Notes: generated by a model from the sequence alone, not told the origin. A stretch of DNA of 34,272 nt from Methanobacteriota archaeon (GCA_009937025.1 JAACDG010000011.1:1-34272); one strand, 5' to 3'. Shown: positions 16,473-24,398, counted from the first letter of the stretch. Translations and numbers: made by a program.

Positions 16473-17159
16473 ATGGCTTATGTCACGCCGACTGCAGAAG
16501 AAACCGCTCCAACGGTTCTCATTGTAGACAACAACCCGATGTCTCTGAGGCGACTTCGTGAAATTTTCAAAATTCGAGAATTCATCGTTGAGGTTTGCGA
16601 AGATGGTGACCAAGCAGTGGACGAGTACATTCGTATCGACCCCGAACTCGTTGTCATCGCTCTTGACCTCCCATCTTTGGACGGCCATCTTGCTGCTTTG
16701 GAAATGAGGGAACATGGCGGCGAAAGCCGTATTGTCTTCATCGCTTCACGCAGATTGGTACAACTAGCTGAGGATGCAAGTCATTCAGCAGGCGCTGTAG
16801 CATGGCTTGAAAAGCCAATTTCTTCCACTGCAATTGAAGAACAATGGGAACAAATTCTTGGCCCTATACCGGACGCTCCAGGACTTGAAGACCTCGATCA
16901 ACTCTATCCCGAAGACCGGGTAAAACCAGAGGCTGATGAAGGTTTCATGCCACTTCCTGCATTACCCGGTATGCCCGCACTCCCCTTGCCGGGCGTTACT
17001 CTTGAACCGCTTCCAGAGATTTCGATAGCACCGCTTTTGGCCACAGTGCCGGTTAAACCAAAACGGCGAAAGTTGAGGATGCTCGTTATCGTATTGGTCC
17101 TCTCAGGGCTCGGGTATTTGGCTTATGCCAAATTTTCGGGACTTGCCCCATTCGCTTGA
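16473..17159 (+). CDS. Membrane-anchored response-regulator receiver (REC) domain protein
   Basis: A 228-residue protein with a CheY-like receiver domain at about residues 13-130. Asp19 starts the acidic pocket (VDNNP, with Asn where a second acid is usual), Asp65 in ALDLPSLDG is the phosphoacceptor, Ser92 is the switch Ser/Thr and Lys114 in LEKP is the conserved lysine, so it looks phosphorylatable. A Pro/Leu-rich linker (140-195; MPLPALPGMPALPLPG) leads to a basic stretch KPKRRKLR and one C-terminal membrane helix (about 203-223). There is no DNA-binding or enzymatic output domain and no histidine kinase nearby. Its last 37 bases overlap the convergent small membrane-protein gene. Confidence 0.85.
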   Translation: MAYVTPTAEETAPTVLIVDNNPMSLRRLREIFKIREFIVEVCEDGDQAVDEYIRIDPELVVIALDLPSLDGHLAALEMREHGGESRIVFIASRRLVQLAEDASHSAGAVAWLEKPISSTAIEEQWEQILGPIPDAPGLEDLDQLYPEDRVKPEADEGFMPLPALPGMPALPLPGVTLEPLPEISIAPLLATVPVKPKRRKLRMLVIVLVLSGLGYLAYAKFSGLAPFA

Positions 17160-17389
17160 GTCCCGGGACTCTGCATAACCACCACATTCGCATTTGGTAT
17201 GACGCGGGTGTTCGGCGGCAAGCCGGTTATTTGTGTAATGATGACGCCATTATCGTCGAGTAAAGATGTATCATTTTGCGAAAGGCGGAAATCAAGGTTT
17301 GCAGCCTTTTTACCTGCTCGCCAAAGAATCCAAAGAGGCACAAAAGACAGACCGATGGCACAAAACCACAGTAATGTCCGCACCATCAT
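17123..17389 (-). CDS. Small single-span membrane protein, unknown function
   Basis: An 88-residue protein with one N-terminal membrane helix (TLLWFCAIGLSFVPLWILW, residues 5-23), a basic flank and a polar tail with QITGLPPNTRVIPNANVVVM. I do not recognise the family. The start (two ATG codons, 17389 and 17386) overlaps the pyrF stop as ATGA, the arrangement of a translationally coupled operon, which supports it as real. Its 3' end overlaps the receiver-domain gene by 37 bases tail to tail. The type of overlap and the clear membrane segment argue against a chance frame. Confidence 0.6.
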   Translation of the reverse strand: MMVRTLLWFCAIGLSFVPLWILWRAGKKAANLDFRLSQNDTSLLDDNGVIITQITGLPPNTRVIPNANVVVMQSPGTQANGASPENLA

Positions 17390-18201
17390 ACCGCATTCCT
17401 CGATTGGCTACGTTCTACAAAAGCACTCCACGAAGCATCAGCATATGCTTGAGCTTTGTGAGATGGATTTTGCGCTTTGTGGATGCCCGAGCCGACGATA
17501 ATACAATCCGAACCGGCGAGAATGGCTTCACGCGGGCTTCCATAGCGTTGGCCCATTTCCCCATCCCCGACTGCAAGGTTTACCCCCGGAGTCCAGATTA
17601 GTTTCCCAGGCCCCACCGCTTTCCGCAGGACTTTCAATTCCTCGGGCCTTGAACCGTTACCAATGAATCCAAAAACTCCAGCATGATTTTTCCCAACGGA
17701 AACAACCTTGCCTGTGTAATCGGGAACGAGCAAATTACCTCTGCTTGACATTTGAGCCAAGAGAAGCACACCGCCTTGGCGCCCAACATCATTCCACCCG
17801 GCTTGTAATCCATCGACGATGTCTGGTCCTGAAATGAGGTGCGCCGTTACCAAATCAGCCCACGAACGGATATCGTAAATTCCCGACATTTGCTTTCGAC
17901 TGATCCCGCCAATATCTGCAAATTTCCGGTCTTCAAACACCAACAGGTCGGCTGAATTTGCCTTCGAACAAAAGGCAGTCCACGCCTCGGCAGACCAATC
18001 ATCAACCAAATCAACATGTGTCTTGAGTGCAGCGATATGAGGCCCGACTTCATCGATTAATTGATTCAGTTCAGCCATAGTGGAGCGGTCTGCTGCAAGA
18101 CAGACAAGACTCTTTTTTCTGCAAGCGACCTCCATATAGGTGTGAGCCATTGTCAGCGAGTTTTCACTCCAACGGTCACCCCACACTACCTCTGCCTGCA
18201 T
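17386..18201 (-). CDS. pyrF: Orotidine 5'-phosphate decarboxylase, eukaryotic (Ura3) type
   Basis: Converts OMP to UMP, the last step of de novo pyrimidine synthesis. With the ATG at 18201 the protein has 271 residues. The catalytic array Lys60 (LKTHVD) and Asp91-x-Lys93-x-x-Asp96 (FEDRKFADIG) is intact. The wording of this motif, the later LLLAQMSSRGNL, WTPGVNL, GQRYGSPREAI and CIIVGSGI, and the total length resemble yeast Ura3 and the eukaryotic UMPS domain far more than the usual roughly 215-residue archaeal PyrF with DFKVADIP. It ends overlapping the small membrane-protein gene by four bases. GTG 18225 is an alternative start. The enzyme assignment is strong. Confidence 0.94.
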   Translation of the reverse strand: MQAEVVWGDRWSENSLTMAHTYMEVACRKKSLVCLAADRSTMAELNQLIDEVGPHIAALKTHVDLVDDWSAEAWTAFCSKANSADLLVFEDRKFADIGGISRKQMSGIYDIRSWADLVTAHLISGPDIVDGLQAGWNDVGRQGGVLLLAQMSSRGNLLVPDYTGKVVSVGKNHAGVFGFIGNGSRPEELKVLRKAVGPGKLIWTPGVNLAVGDGEMGQRYGSPREAILAGSDCIIVGSGIHKAQNPSHKAQAYADASWSAFVERSQSRNAV

Positions 18202-18310
18202 GGTTGTCCCAAGGCGGCGCGCCACTCATACCTTACGGCAGAATTGACGCTCAACCCCTGCCTCTAATGAACGGTTTGAGATTTTGAAGAATCTTTTAGC
18301 ACACAACTTC

Positions 18311-19615
18311 TCAATCTTCGCCGCCAGCCTCAAACATACTGAGGATACTGTTGAGTTCTCTGAGGTCATCTTCGAGCATTTTCTTATCCTTCTTATTCAA
18401 ATCAGGGCTCTTCAATCTTTCAGTAATGAATTCTATATCCTCTTTAGCCGCAGCACGTTCTTTAGATAATTTCTTGTCTTCCTTAACCATCTGTAATCTG
18501 GCCATTCGTACACTTGTCTTCTTGTGTCGTGGATTTGCATATTTTTCACTCTCTCCTACAATCTCAACAGAAGTAGGATATGGAATATCGATTCCCTCCA
18601 TCTTGAATTTTTCATCTACGTTCATCAACAACCAATCACGGGCAACAAACTCATCTGAGTAGTCTTCAACCCAGCCATACATTCGGAATATCTTGGAGAA
18701 ATCTGCGAGTTCGATGAGCAATACGCGCGGGTCCGGCTTTTCCAAAATGTGCGGACATTCACGCATCAATTTTAGAATTGTATATTTGACGTGGGCAACG
18801 TCTTCATCATATCCGACTCCAATGTCTTGTACGAGTGATATGCGGCGCCCAACACCATCTCCTCCTCCGCGAGCATGGTTGATAACGGTTGAATTTACTA
18901 GACTGTTGTTAGGAATAACAACTAAGTTTTCTTCATGAGTTAGAATTTTGGTAGAAAGAATACCAACCGATACAACTGCACCAACTTTCCCCTCAACCTC
19001 GATTCTGTCTCCAACTTCAAATGGTTGGTCAAGAGCTAGCATGAATGAATTAACAATGTTGCCTAATGATTGCTGCATAGCGAACCCAATAATCAAAGAG
19101 AATACCGCTAAGGAAGCAAGAACACCAAACAATTCAATTCCAAGTTCAGATAGTGCGAGATACATGCCGCCGAACCATACGACGGCTCTTGCCAAGAACA
19201 CAATTAATGAATTACTTCCAGATACAGTGACGCTTGTAGGGTCGGAGAACCGTTCCATTATTACAGGGACCATTACCATCAAAGAAACGCTAAGAAACGA
19301 CGTTGAAAGAAGAATGTAAGAAGCTTGGAAGAATGGGTCAGCAGACAATACAAATGAATCATACTCACCCTTTACCCATGTCATGGTTAATTGAGTTGCT
19401 GCAATTATTATGAAGGCGTAAAGACGTTTAGTGACTGGAGCATACAAACGGTCATCCCATTCAAACTTCGTCTTCTTTACGAAGTCGAGTACCACTTTGC
19501 GCATTAAGAACCGAGCCAATACCAATGTCAGCAATGCGGCAACCGCGCCAGCCACCCATTGCGCCCATTCACCTAGTTCAATCAATTTGTCAATATAGCT
19601 GGTTATCGAGTCCAT
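18311..19615 (-). CDS. MscS-family mechanosensitive channel
   Basis: A 434-residue small-conductance mechanosensitive channel that releases osmolytes on hypo-osmotic shock. There are about five hydrophobic segments; the pore helix and beta domain read IIGFAMQQSLGNIVNSFMLALDQPFEVGDRIEVEGKVGAVVSVGILSTK in parts, followed by VVIPNNSLVNSTVINHA, the family signature. A cytoplasmic vestibule domain follows, then an added roughly 80-residue Lys/Glu-rich helical tail (from about residue 345) not found in minimal MscS. ATG 19615 is preceded by AAGGGGA (19621-19627); 22 residues of open frame upstream, to 19681, are excluded. pyrF lies downstream on the same strand. Confidence 0.93.
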   Translation of the reverse strand: MDSITSYIDKLIELGEWAQWVAGAVAALLTLVLARFLMRKVVLDFVKKTKFEWDDRLYAPVTKRLYAFIIIAATQLTMTWVKGEYDSFVLSADPFFQASYILLSTSFLSVSLMVMVPVIMERFSDPTSVTVSGSNSLIVFLARAVVWFGGMYLALSELGIELFGVLASLAVFSLIIGFAMQQSLGNIVNSFMLALDQPFEVGDRIEVEGKVGAVVSVGILSTKILTHEENLVVIPNNSLVNSTVINHARGGGDGVGRRISLVQDIGVGYDEDVAHVKYTILKLMRECPHILEKPDPRVLLIELADFSKIFRMYGWVEDYSDEFVARDWLLMNVDEKFKMEGIDIPYPTSVEIVGESEKYANPRHKKTSVRMARLQMVKEDKKLSKERAAAKEDIEFITERLKSPDLNKKDKKMLEDDLRELNSILSMFEAGGED

Positions 19616-19620
19616 GTCAT

Positions 19621-19627
19621 TCCCCTT
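19621..19627 (-). promoter_or_regulatory. Shine-Dalgarno site of the MscS gene
   Basis: Minus-strand AAGGGGA five bases before ATG 19615. It decides between that ATG and the longer open frame. Confidence 0.5.
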
Positions 19628-19690
19628 AGCCGTGTTGAAATACAACCCCTTGATGAGAGTGTCGGAAGGGACACAATCCACTTCACCAAT

Positions 19691-20698
19691 TCAAACTGAT
19701 AATTTTAACATCGATTCGATAGAATCAACCAAGGTTTGTTCAGACGAATGCAGTTCAATTCCCAACTCTTGTTCCATGTTTCCAATATCATACGCGACAT
19801 GTCTTCCAAGTGATGAACGAACCATTTTCCATGTGAGTTGGGGGTGAAGTACTGCCAATAAAGCGGCAGCGGGTTTGGGAAGGCGAAGTACAGCCCATTT
19901 TTTCCCAGGTTTGAATACACGCAAACGCCGGCCGATTTCCTGCATCCAAATCCCTTCTTTATGCAAAATATACCGGGCCCCGTTTTGACCAGATTCGAGA
20001 GCAGCCACATGGGCGCAAGCAACATCCCGAACATCGACATAGTTCAGATGAGTATTGAGAACAAAGGGCATTCGGCCAGTAAAATGCTTGAGGTATGCCA
20101 TTGAACCCTGTGTGTGGCGCTTTTGAAAGACCGGTCCGAAGACAATGGAAGGGTGAATTGTTACGAGTCTTGGGCGCTTCTGTTCGGGTTGCCGTTCGAC
20201 AAATGCCCGCATTATACGTTCAGCTTCTGCCTTTGCTAAGCCGTAGGGATTTGATTGTAATGTCGCATCATCACACCAATCTTCGGCGGAAAAGGTGTGG
20301 CCGTTTTGGTAGCGCGTTCTGCGAATTGCAGCAACCGACGAAGTGTGTATTACAGTCTTGACACAACCCACTCCTTCTATCGCTTCACAAAGATTCGTCG
20401 TTCCAACAACCGAGGGATCAACAACGTCGCTCTGAGCATCACGTACGCCAACCATGAGCGCCGCTGCACAGTGAATCACAATTTCACACCCTTCAACGGC
20501 ATGAACTACCGAAACTTTGTCGAGCAAATCCATGGCTACAATCTCAAGCGATGCCTCCTTTTGTTTTGGAAAGACTTCAAGAAATTTTGCTCGCTCCGGA
20601 TTTCTGGCCGTTGCACGCACATCAAACCCTTTTTCGAGTAACAAATGTACAACATGGGAGCCGATGAATCCAGCGGCACCAGTCACAAGTACGGGCAT
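19691..20698 (-). CDS. NAD(P)-dependent epimerase/dehydratase, extended SDR family
   Basis: A 335-residue Rossmann-fold protein. MPVLVTGAAGFIGSHVV provides the TGxxGxxG nucleotide-binding motif at residues 6-12. THTSS-type IHTSSVAA supplies the active-site Ser region and NPYGLAKAEAE the catalytic Tyr-x3-Lys. It resembles the dihydroflavonol-4-reductase / 3-beta-hydroxysteroid dehydrogenase-like branch (with FGPVFQ and LNYVDVRDVACAHVAAL), which acts on sugars, sterols or polyketides; the substrate cannot be told. The open frame extends 53 residues upstream to 20857, but those are the antisense of the next gene and unlike any SDR, so ATG 20698 is used. It is divergent from the S15-like lipoprotein gene. 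Confidence 0.88.
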   Translation of the reverse strand: MPVLVTGAAGFIGSHVVHLLLEKGFDVRATARNPERAKFLEVFPKQKEASLEIVAMDLLDKVSVVHAVEGCEIVIHCAAALMVGVRDAQSDVVDPSVVGTTNLCEAIEGVGCVKTVIHTSSVAAIRRTRYQNGHTFSAEDWCDDATLQSNPYGLAKAEAERIMRAFVERQPEQKRPRLVTIHPSIVFGPVFQKRHTQGSMAYLKHFTGRMPFVLNTHLNYVDVRDVACAHVAALESGQNGARYILHKEGIWMQEIGRRLRVFKPGKKWAVLRLPKPAAALLAVLHPQLTWKMVRSSLGRHVAYDIGNMEQELGIELHSSEQTLVDSIESMLKLSV

Positions 20699-20752
20699 AG
20701 TTAGCCCACACGTTTCCCCTTCTTGATGTACCGTTTTCGAACCATCACATTG

Positions 20753-22561
20753 ATGCCAAACCCCTCTTTCGCCCAACCAATGCGAATCGCCATATTCCTG
20801 TCTATGTTGTTCCTCCTCGGCCCTCTTTCGGGTTGTTTCGGAGAAGCAACCCCTCAAACAGAGAATGAAGATTCAACCCTCTATCCAACAGAATGGGAGC
20901 GCCACACCCTCGAGTGGAATTGGACGGACAGTTATTCCTATGTGCTGCAGCCGGGCCCTTACACCGCCCTTGAAGTTCAAGAAGCGACCTTTGAAGTCGA
21001 TACTTCCGAGGTTTGGGAAACAGGCCCATCCACTTCAAACGTCCACCTTTCCTATTGGCTTCCATCCAACACAGAAGAAGGAGAAAAAGTACCTGTCATA
21101 GCGGTCGTTAGCCCTTATTTCTCCTTCGGACAACCCGGAGATGAATCAGGTGCAACCAATGTCGTTGGAGCTGGCCGTGGCGAATTTATTTATGACAATT
21201 ATATTCCTCACGGTTATGCATTTGCCCAAGTATCTGTTTTCGGCACAGAAGAATCCTCTGGATGTTTTGATTACCGTGGCGAAGGAGAGGGTTGGGGCAT
21301 TCATCAAGCAGTTGAATGGCTTGGTAAACAAAATTGGTCAAACGGCAAGGTTGGTTTGTATGGAAAATCCTATGAAGGCGCTACACAATGGGAGGCAGCA
21401 GTCCATGGAAGTGAACACTTAGCCACTATTGTACCGATTTCAGGCACGACAGGATTGCATCCACTTCTTTACAAAAACGGAAGCGCTGAAGCCCGCAGCC
21501 AAGTTATGCACATGAATTATTTCGGAAGCACAGTTGATTATAACGCTGAAGATATGGACAATATTTGCCCGGACATCATCGAAGGGCTTTTTGCAGGACC
21601 GGTCACATACGGCATGGGTGAATTAGACCCATACATGTCGAATTACTACGAAGAAAGGGAACACATTTCGAAAGCACTTACCAATTACAATGGCAGCGTA
21701 TACTGGGTCCAAGGAATGCAAGATTGGAATGTCGACCCCCACCAAGTCTTCCCATGGTACCAGATATTTATCGACGCTGGATTCGATGTTCGAGGAGTGC
21801 TTGGGCAATGGGAGCACAATTACCCCGACCAGTGGTCGAAACACAACGCACAAGACAGCGGATATGGCGGCGAAGCAATTCAAAACATGACGCGTTGGGA
21901 TTGGGGGCAAGATTTGTTTGAATGGTTCGAGTATTATCTGAAAGGTATTGGAGAAAAACCAGAACTCCATGCTCAAATTCAAAGGAATGACGGACAATGG
22001 CGCATCGAAGATACATGGCCCCCACTTGACCGGATTTCGGGCGAAATACCTCTTGAGACCTGTACTCAAACGGGGACACGGGTGCAAGGCGTATCGACCA
22101 CGGGCGGCAGCGTGAGCGGTGTAGTGATTGAATGCGATGCGTTAAACCCCTCTTCCGATATTCATATCTCGGGACTTACAACGCTCCACCTCGAAGTTCA
22201 AGCAGCCATGGATGGCGGTCAAATATTCGTCGAGTTACAAGACGCAGTAACAAACCTTCGCCTTGGCCACGCAACAATGGATATTCGTTACCACCAAGGC
22301 GGTAGCGACCCCACCACAGTATTCCCAGGGCAATCGTTGACCATGCTGATGGAGTTTCAAGCGATTGACGCTCTTTTACCTGCAGGCCACGGCATTCGTT
22401 TGGTCATGACGGAAACTGGCGAGGACTATCTTGCACCTGCCTGCGGCGTCTTGTGTCCAATTACGGTGAATGGCGGCATGCTCACCCTCCCTCATATCGT
22501 TCGAGATGGAAGTAATGTGCTCATCACACCTCAGAGTGAAGACGCAGCAAATAATCAGTGA
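20753..22561 (+). CDS. S15/CocE-type alpha/beta hydrolase lipoprotein (X-Pro dipeptidyl-peptidase-like)
   Basis: An exported hydrolase of about 600 residues. The signal peptide RIAIFLSMLFLLGPLSGC ends in a lipobox, so it is probably a lipid-anchored surface protein. The alpha/beta hydrolase core has the nucleophile Ser in GLYGKSYEGATQW (near 205), Asp in GMQDWNVDP (near 323) and His in GQWEHNYP (near 354), in the order of peptidase family S15 and CocE. The C-terminal third is the jelly-roll domain of that family (SGLTTLHLEVQA, GIRLVMTE). It likely cleaves Pro-containing peptides or esters outside the cell. Start is uncertain: ATG 20726, 20753 and 20780 are all in frame, and the last leaves a minimal signal peptide. 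Confidence 0.88.
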   Translation: MPNPSFAQPMRIAIFLSMLFLLGPLSGCFGEATPQTENEDSTLYPTEWERHTLEWNWTDSYSYVLQPGPYTALEVQEATFEVDTSEVWETGPSTSNVHLSYWLPSNTEEGEKVPVIAVVSPYFSFGQPGDESGATNVVGAGRGEFIYDNYIPHGYAFAQVSVFGTEESSGCFDYRGEGEGWGIHQAVEWLGKQNWSNGKVGLYGKSYEGATQWEAAVHGSEHLATIVPISGTTGLHPLLYKNGSAEARSQVMHMNYFGSTVDYNAEDMDNICPDIIEGLFAGPVTYGMGELDPYMSNYYEEREHISKALTNYNGSVYWVQGMQDWNVDPHQVFPWYQIFIDAGFDVRGVLGQWEHNYPDQWSKHNAQDSGYGGEAIQNMTRWDWGQDLFEWFEYYLKGIGEKPELHAQIQRNDGQWRIEDTWPPLDRISGEIPLETCTQTGTRVQGVSTTGGSVSGVVIECDALNPSSDIHISGLTTLHLEVQAAMDGGQIFVELQDAVTNLRLGHATMDIRYHQGGSDPTTVFPGQSLTMLMEFQAIDALLPAGHGIRLVMTETGEDYLAPACGVLCPITVNGGMLTLPHIVRDGSNVLITPQSEDAANNQ

Positions 22562-22563
22562 AA

Positions 22564-23118
22564 TCATTCGGTTTCCCGCAATGCACGAACCATATCGATT
22601 CTGCCCACCAGTCCAACCAAGATGCCGCGCTGGTTGACCAACAACACCTCTTTCTCACCGAGAAGGCGGCGCGCCTCTTCAACTGAAATATCAACATCAA
22701 CCATCGAGTAGTCCGTTCGCATCACTTCATCAACACAAACGTCTCTCCCAACATTCCCTTTGAGCAGGCTTGCTTCTGAAACCAATCCAACGACAGAACC
22801 CGCATCTCCAAGCACAGGGAGGTGACTAATGCCACCGAGAACCATCTTGTCAATCGCAGATTGAACAGTATCAATACGCAATAAAGTTGTAACTTCTGAG
22901 ACCATGATGTCGCCCACAGTGTGGGCCTGGTTGGGATGTTCCTCCCGATTGAGCGCTCCGACCATCTTCCTCAATGTCGAGGCGCGAGGATCTACTGATT
23001 CAGTTTCAACCTTGGCGATAACAGACTGCGTCAACCCGGAACGTTCTGCCAATGCCGCTTGGGTGAGCCCTAAGGATTTGCGCCATTGCCGCAAATAGCC
23101 ACCTGTGGGAATTTCCAT
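22564..23118 (-). CDS. HTH (XRE-type) regulator with paired CBS domains
   Basis: A 184-residue putative transcription regulator. Residues 8-58 form a Cro/C1-type helix-turn-helix (LRQWRKSLGLTQAALAERSGLTQSVIAKVE is split here by its two helices at 18-25 and 29-37). Two CBS repeats follow (about 67-118 and 124-183), with VGDIMVSEVTTL, SHLPVLGD and VDEVMRTDYSMV. CBS pairs bind adenine nucleotides or SAM, so the protein may couple DNA binding to energy state. This architecture is common in archaea. ATG 23118 gives a compact start; an upstream TTG at 23145 is unlikely. Its neighbour, read divergently, is glutamine synthetase with a marked inverted repeat in between. Confidence 0.88.
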   Translation of the reverse strand: MEIPTGGYLRQWRKSLGLTQAALAERSGLTQSVIAKVETESVDPRASTLRKMVGALNREEHPNQAHTVGDIMVSEVTTLLRIDTVQSAIDKMVLGGISHLPVLGDAGSVVGLVSEASLLKGNVGRDVCVDEVMRTDYSMVDVDISVEEARRLLGEKEVLLVNQRGILVGLVGRIDMVRALRETE

Positions 23119-23129
23119 TGTATGCTCGT

Positions 23130-23143
23130 GGATGCCACCACCC
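23130..23143. repeat. 14-base direct repeat, copy 2 (leader of the HTH-CBS gene)
   Basis: Second copy of GGATGCCACCACCC; see the copy at 10377-10390. Close upstream, AACACCG (23170-23176) and CGGTGTT (23197-23203) form a seven-base inverted repeat that could be an autoregulatory site. Confidence 0.3.
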
Positions 23144-23268
23144 AAGAGTTCACCGGTCCGGGGCAGAAAAACACCGTGAATCTGAACCCTCTTCTCCGGT
23201 GTTCATTCGCTCATTTTTTTTTGGATTCCGCGAACAAATGAATAAACTTTGACTCGCTAAACAACCAC

Positions 23269-23312
23269 ATTAATAATCAAAAATTCATTATTATTTTTGA
23301 TTAGTAATCAAA
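23269..23312. promoter_or_regulatory. Operator-like inverted repeat upstream of glutamine synthetase
   Basis: Arms ATTAATAATCAAAAAT (23269-23284) and ATTTTTGATTAGTAAT (23293-23308) are complementary at 15 of 16 positions around an eight-base spacer. The octamer TAATCAAA occurs at 23274, inverted at 23296-23303, and directly again at 23305, about three helical turns from the first. It lies about 80 bases before the glutamine synthetase ATG and 150 before the divergent HTH-CBS start. An operator is inferred; AT richness makes some symmetry cheap. Confidence 0.55.
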
Positions 23313-23350
23313 CGCCAAATAAATTTGCGGGAAAAATGAGCGTATGGTTG

Positions 23351-23358
23351 ATATACCG
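23351..23358 (+). promoter_or_regulatory. Possible TATA box of glutamine synthetase
   Basis: GATATACC about 30 bases before ATG 23385, which has no Shine-Dalgarno site, suggests a short-leader or leaderless transcript. AAATAAATTT at 23317-23326 is an alternative box that would give a leader of about 35 bases. Confidence 0.35.
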
Positions 23359-23384
23359 TCTTTGTAAGCATTGAACCGATACCT

Positions 23385-24398
23385 ATGATGGAGAAAGCAA
23401 AATTAGAATACATCTGGCTTGATGGATATAACCCGACACAGAACATGCGCAGCAAAACACTCGTGAAGAAAGATTTCACGGGAACAATCGAAGAATGTCC
23501 AATGTGGAACTTTGATGGCTCCTCAACCAAACAAGCAGAAGGAAACTCCTCCGACTGCCTCCTCAAACCAGTATCGATTTATCCAGACCCTCAACGATTC
23601 AATGGCTTTCTTGTCATGTGTGAAGTTTTGAATGCCGATGGCACACCTCATTCGAGCAACGGACGGGCAACAATCGAAGACGATGACGACGATTTCTGGT
23701 TTGGATTCGAGCAAGAATATTTCATCATGGATGCCGATACACAACTCCCTCTTGGTTTTCCAATGGGTGGATATCCCGGCCCACAAGGAATGTATTACTG
23801 TTCAGTTGGTGGAAAAAACACCCACGGACGAGCTCTCGTTGAAGAACATGCAGACCTTTGCCTCGATGCAGGAATAAATTTTGAAGGAATTAACCAAGAA
23901 GTTGCTTGCGGACAATGGGAATTCCAAATATTTGCCAAGAGTGCTAAAAAAGCAGGCGATGAACTCTGGGTTGCTCGCTATCTTCTTGACCGATTGACAG
24001 CAAGTTATGGTTGCTATATTGAATACCATCCAAAACCGGTCAAAGGCGATTGGAACGGTTCTGGAATGCACGCAAATTTCTCTGATGGCCGAATGCGAGA
24101 CGAGGGTGGAGAAGAACTGTTCACAAAAATCTGTGAAGAATTTGGAAAGAACATCAAGAAGCACATGGATGTTTATGGGGAATACAACGATGAACGTTTG
24201 ACAGGACTGCACGAGACTCAAGCGATTGACCAATTCTCATATGGTATTTCAGACCGTGGTGCATCTATTCGAATTCCAGTTACTGTTCCAGAAGATGGCT
24301 GGGTTGGACGACTAGAAGACCGCCGACCAGCATCAAACGGAGACCCGTACAAGATTGGCGCCGTGATCATCTCGACAACAAAAGCATCTTACAATTGA
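23385..24398 (+). CDS. glnII: Glutamine synthetase, type II (eukaryotic type)
   Basis: Makes glutamine from glutamate, ammonia and ATP. The protein has 337 residues, the size of GSII, not the roughly 440-470 of prokaryotic GSI. It starts with the beta-grasp region LEYIWLDGYNPTQNMRSKT and MWNFDGSSTKQA, then FGFEQEYF (metal-binding Glu), GQWEFQIF, WNGSGMHANFS, HETQAIDQFSYGISDRGASIRIP and LEDRRPASNGDPY, all GSII signatures; the GSI adenylylation-loop Tyr is absent. Two ATG codons (23385, 23388) compete for the start. The final ten bases overlap the SemiSWEET gene tail to tail. GSII is standard in eukaryotes and some bacteria and uncommon in archaea. Confidence 0.95.
   Translation: MMEKAKLEYIWLDGYNPTQNMRSKTLVKKDFTGTIEECPMWNFDGSSTKQAEGNSSDCLLKPVSIYPDPQRFNGFLVMCEVLNADGTPHSSNGRATIEDDDDDFWFGFEQEYFIMDADTQLPLGFPMGGYPGPQGMYYCSVGGKNTHGRALVEEHADLCLDAGINFEGINQEVACGQWEFQIFAKSAKKAGDELWVARYLLDRLTASYGCYIEYHPKPVKGDWNGSGMHANFSDGRMRDEGGEELFTKICEEFGKNIKKHMDVYGEYNDERLTGLHETQAIDQFSYGISDRGASIRIPVTVPEDGWVGRLEDRRPASNGDPYKIGAVIISTTKASYN

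Noticed and set aside
18226-18310. Possible tRNA or small RNA between pyrF and MscS
   Set aside because: No cloverleaf, T-loop sequence or stable stem is visible in this stretch; it is only a short spacer.
23211-23222. T-run that might be an intrinsic terminator
   Set aside because: It lies in the promoter region upstream of the HTH-CBS gene and no plus-strand gene ends just before it.
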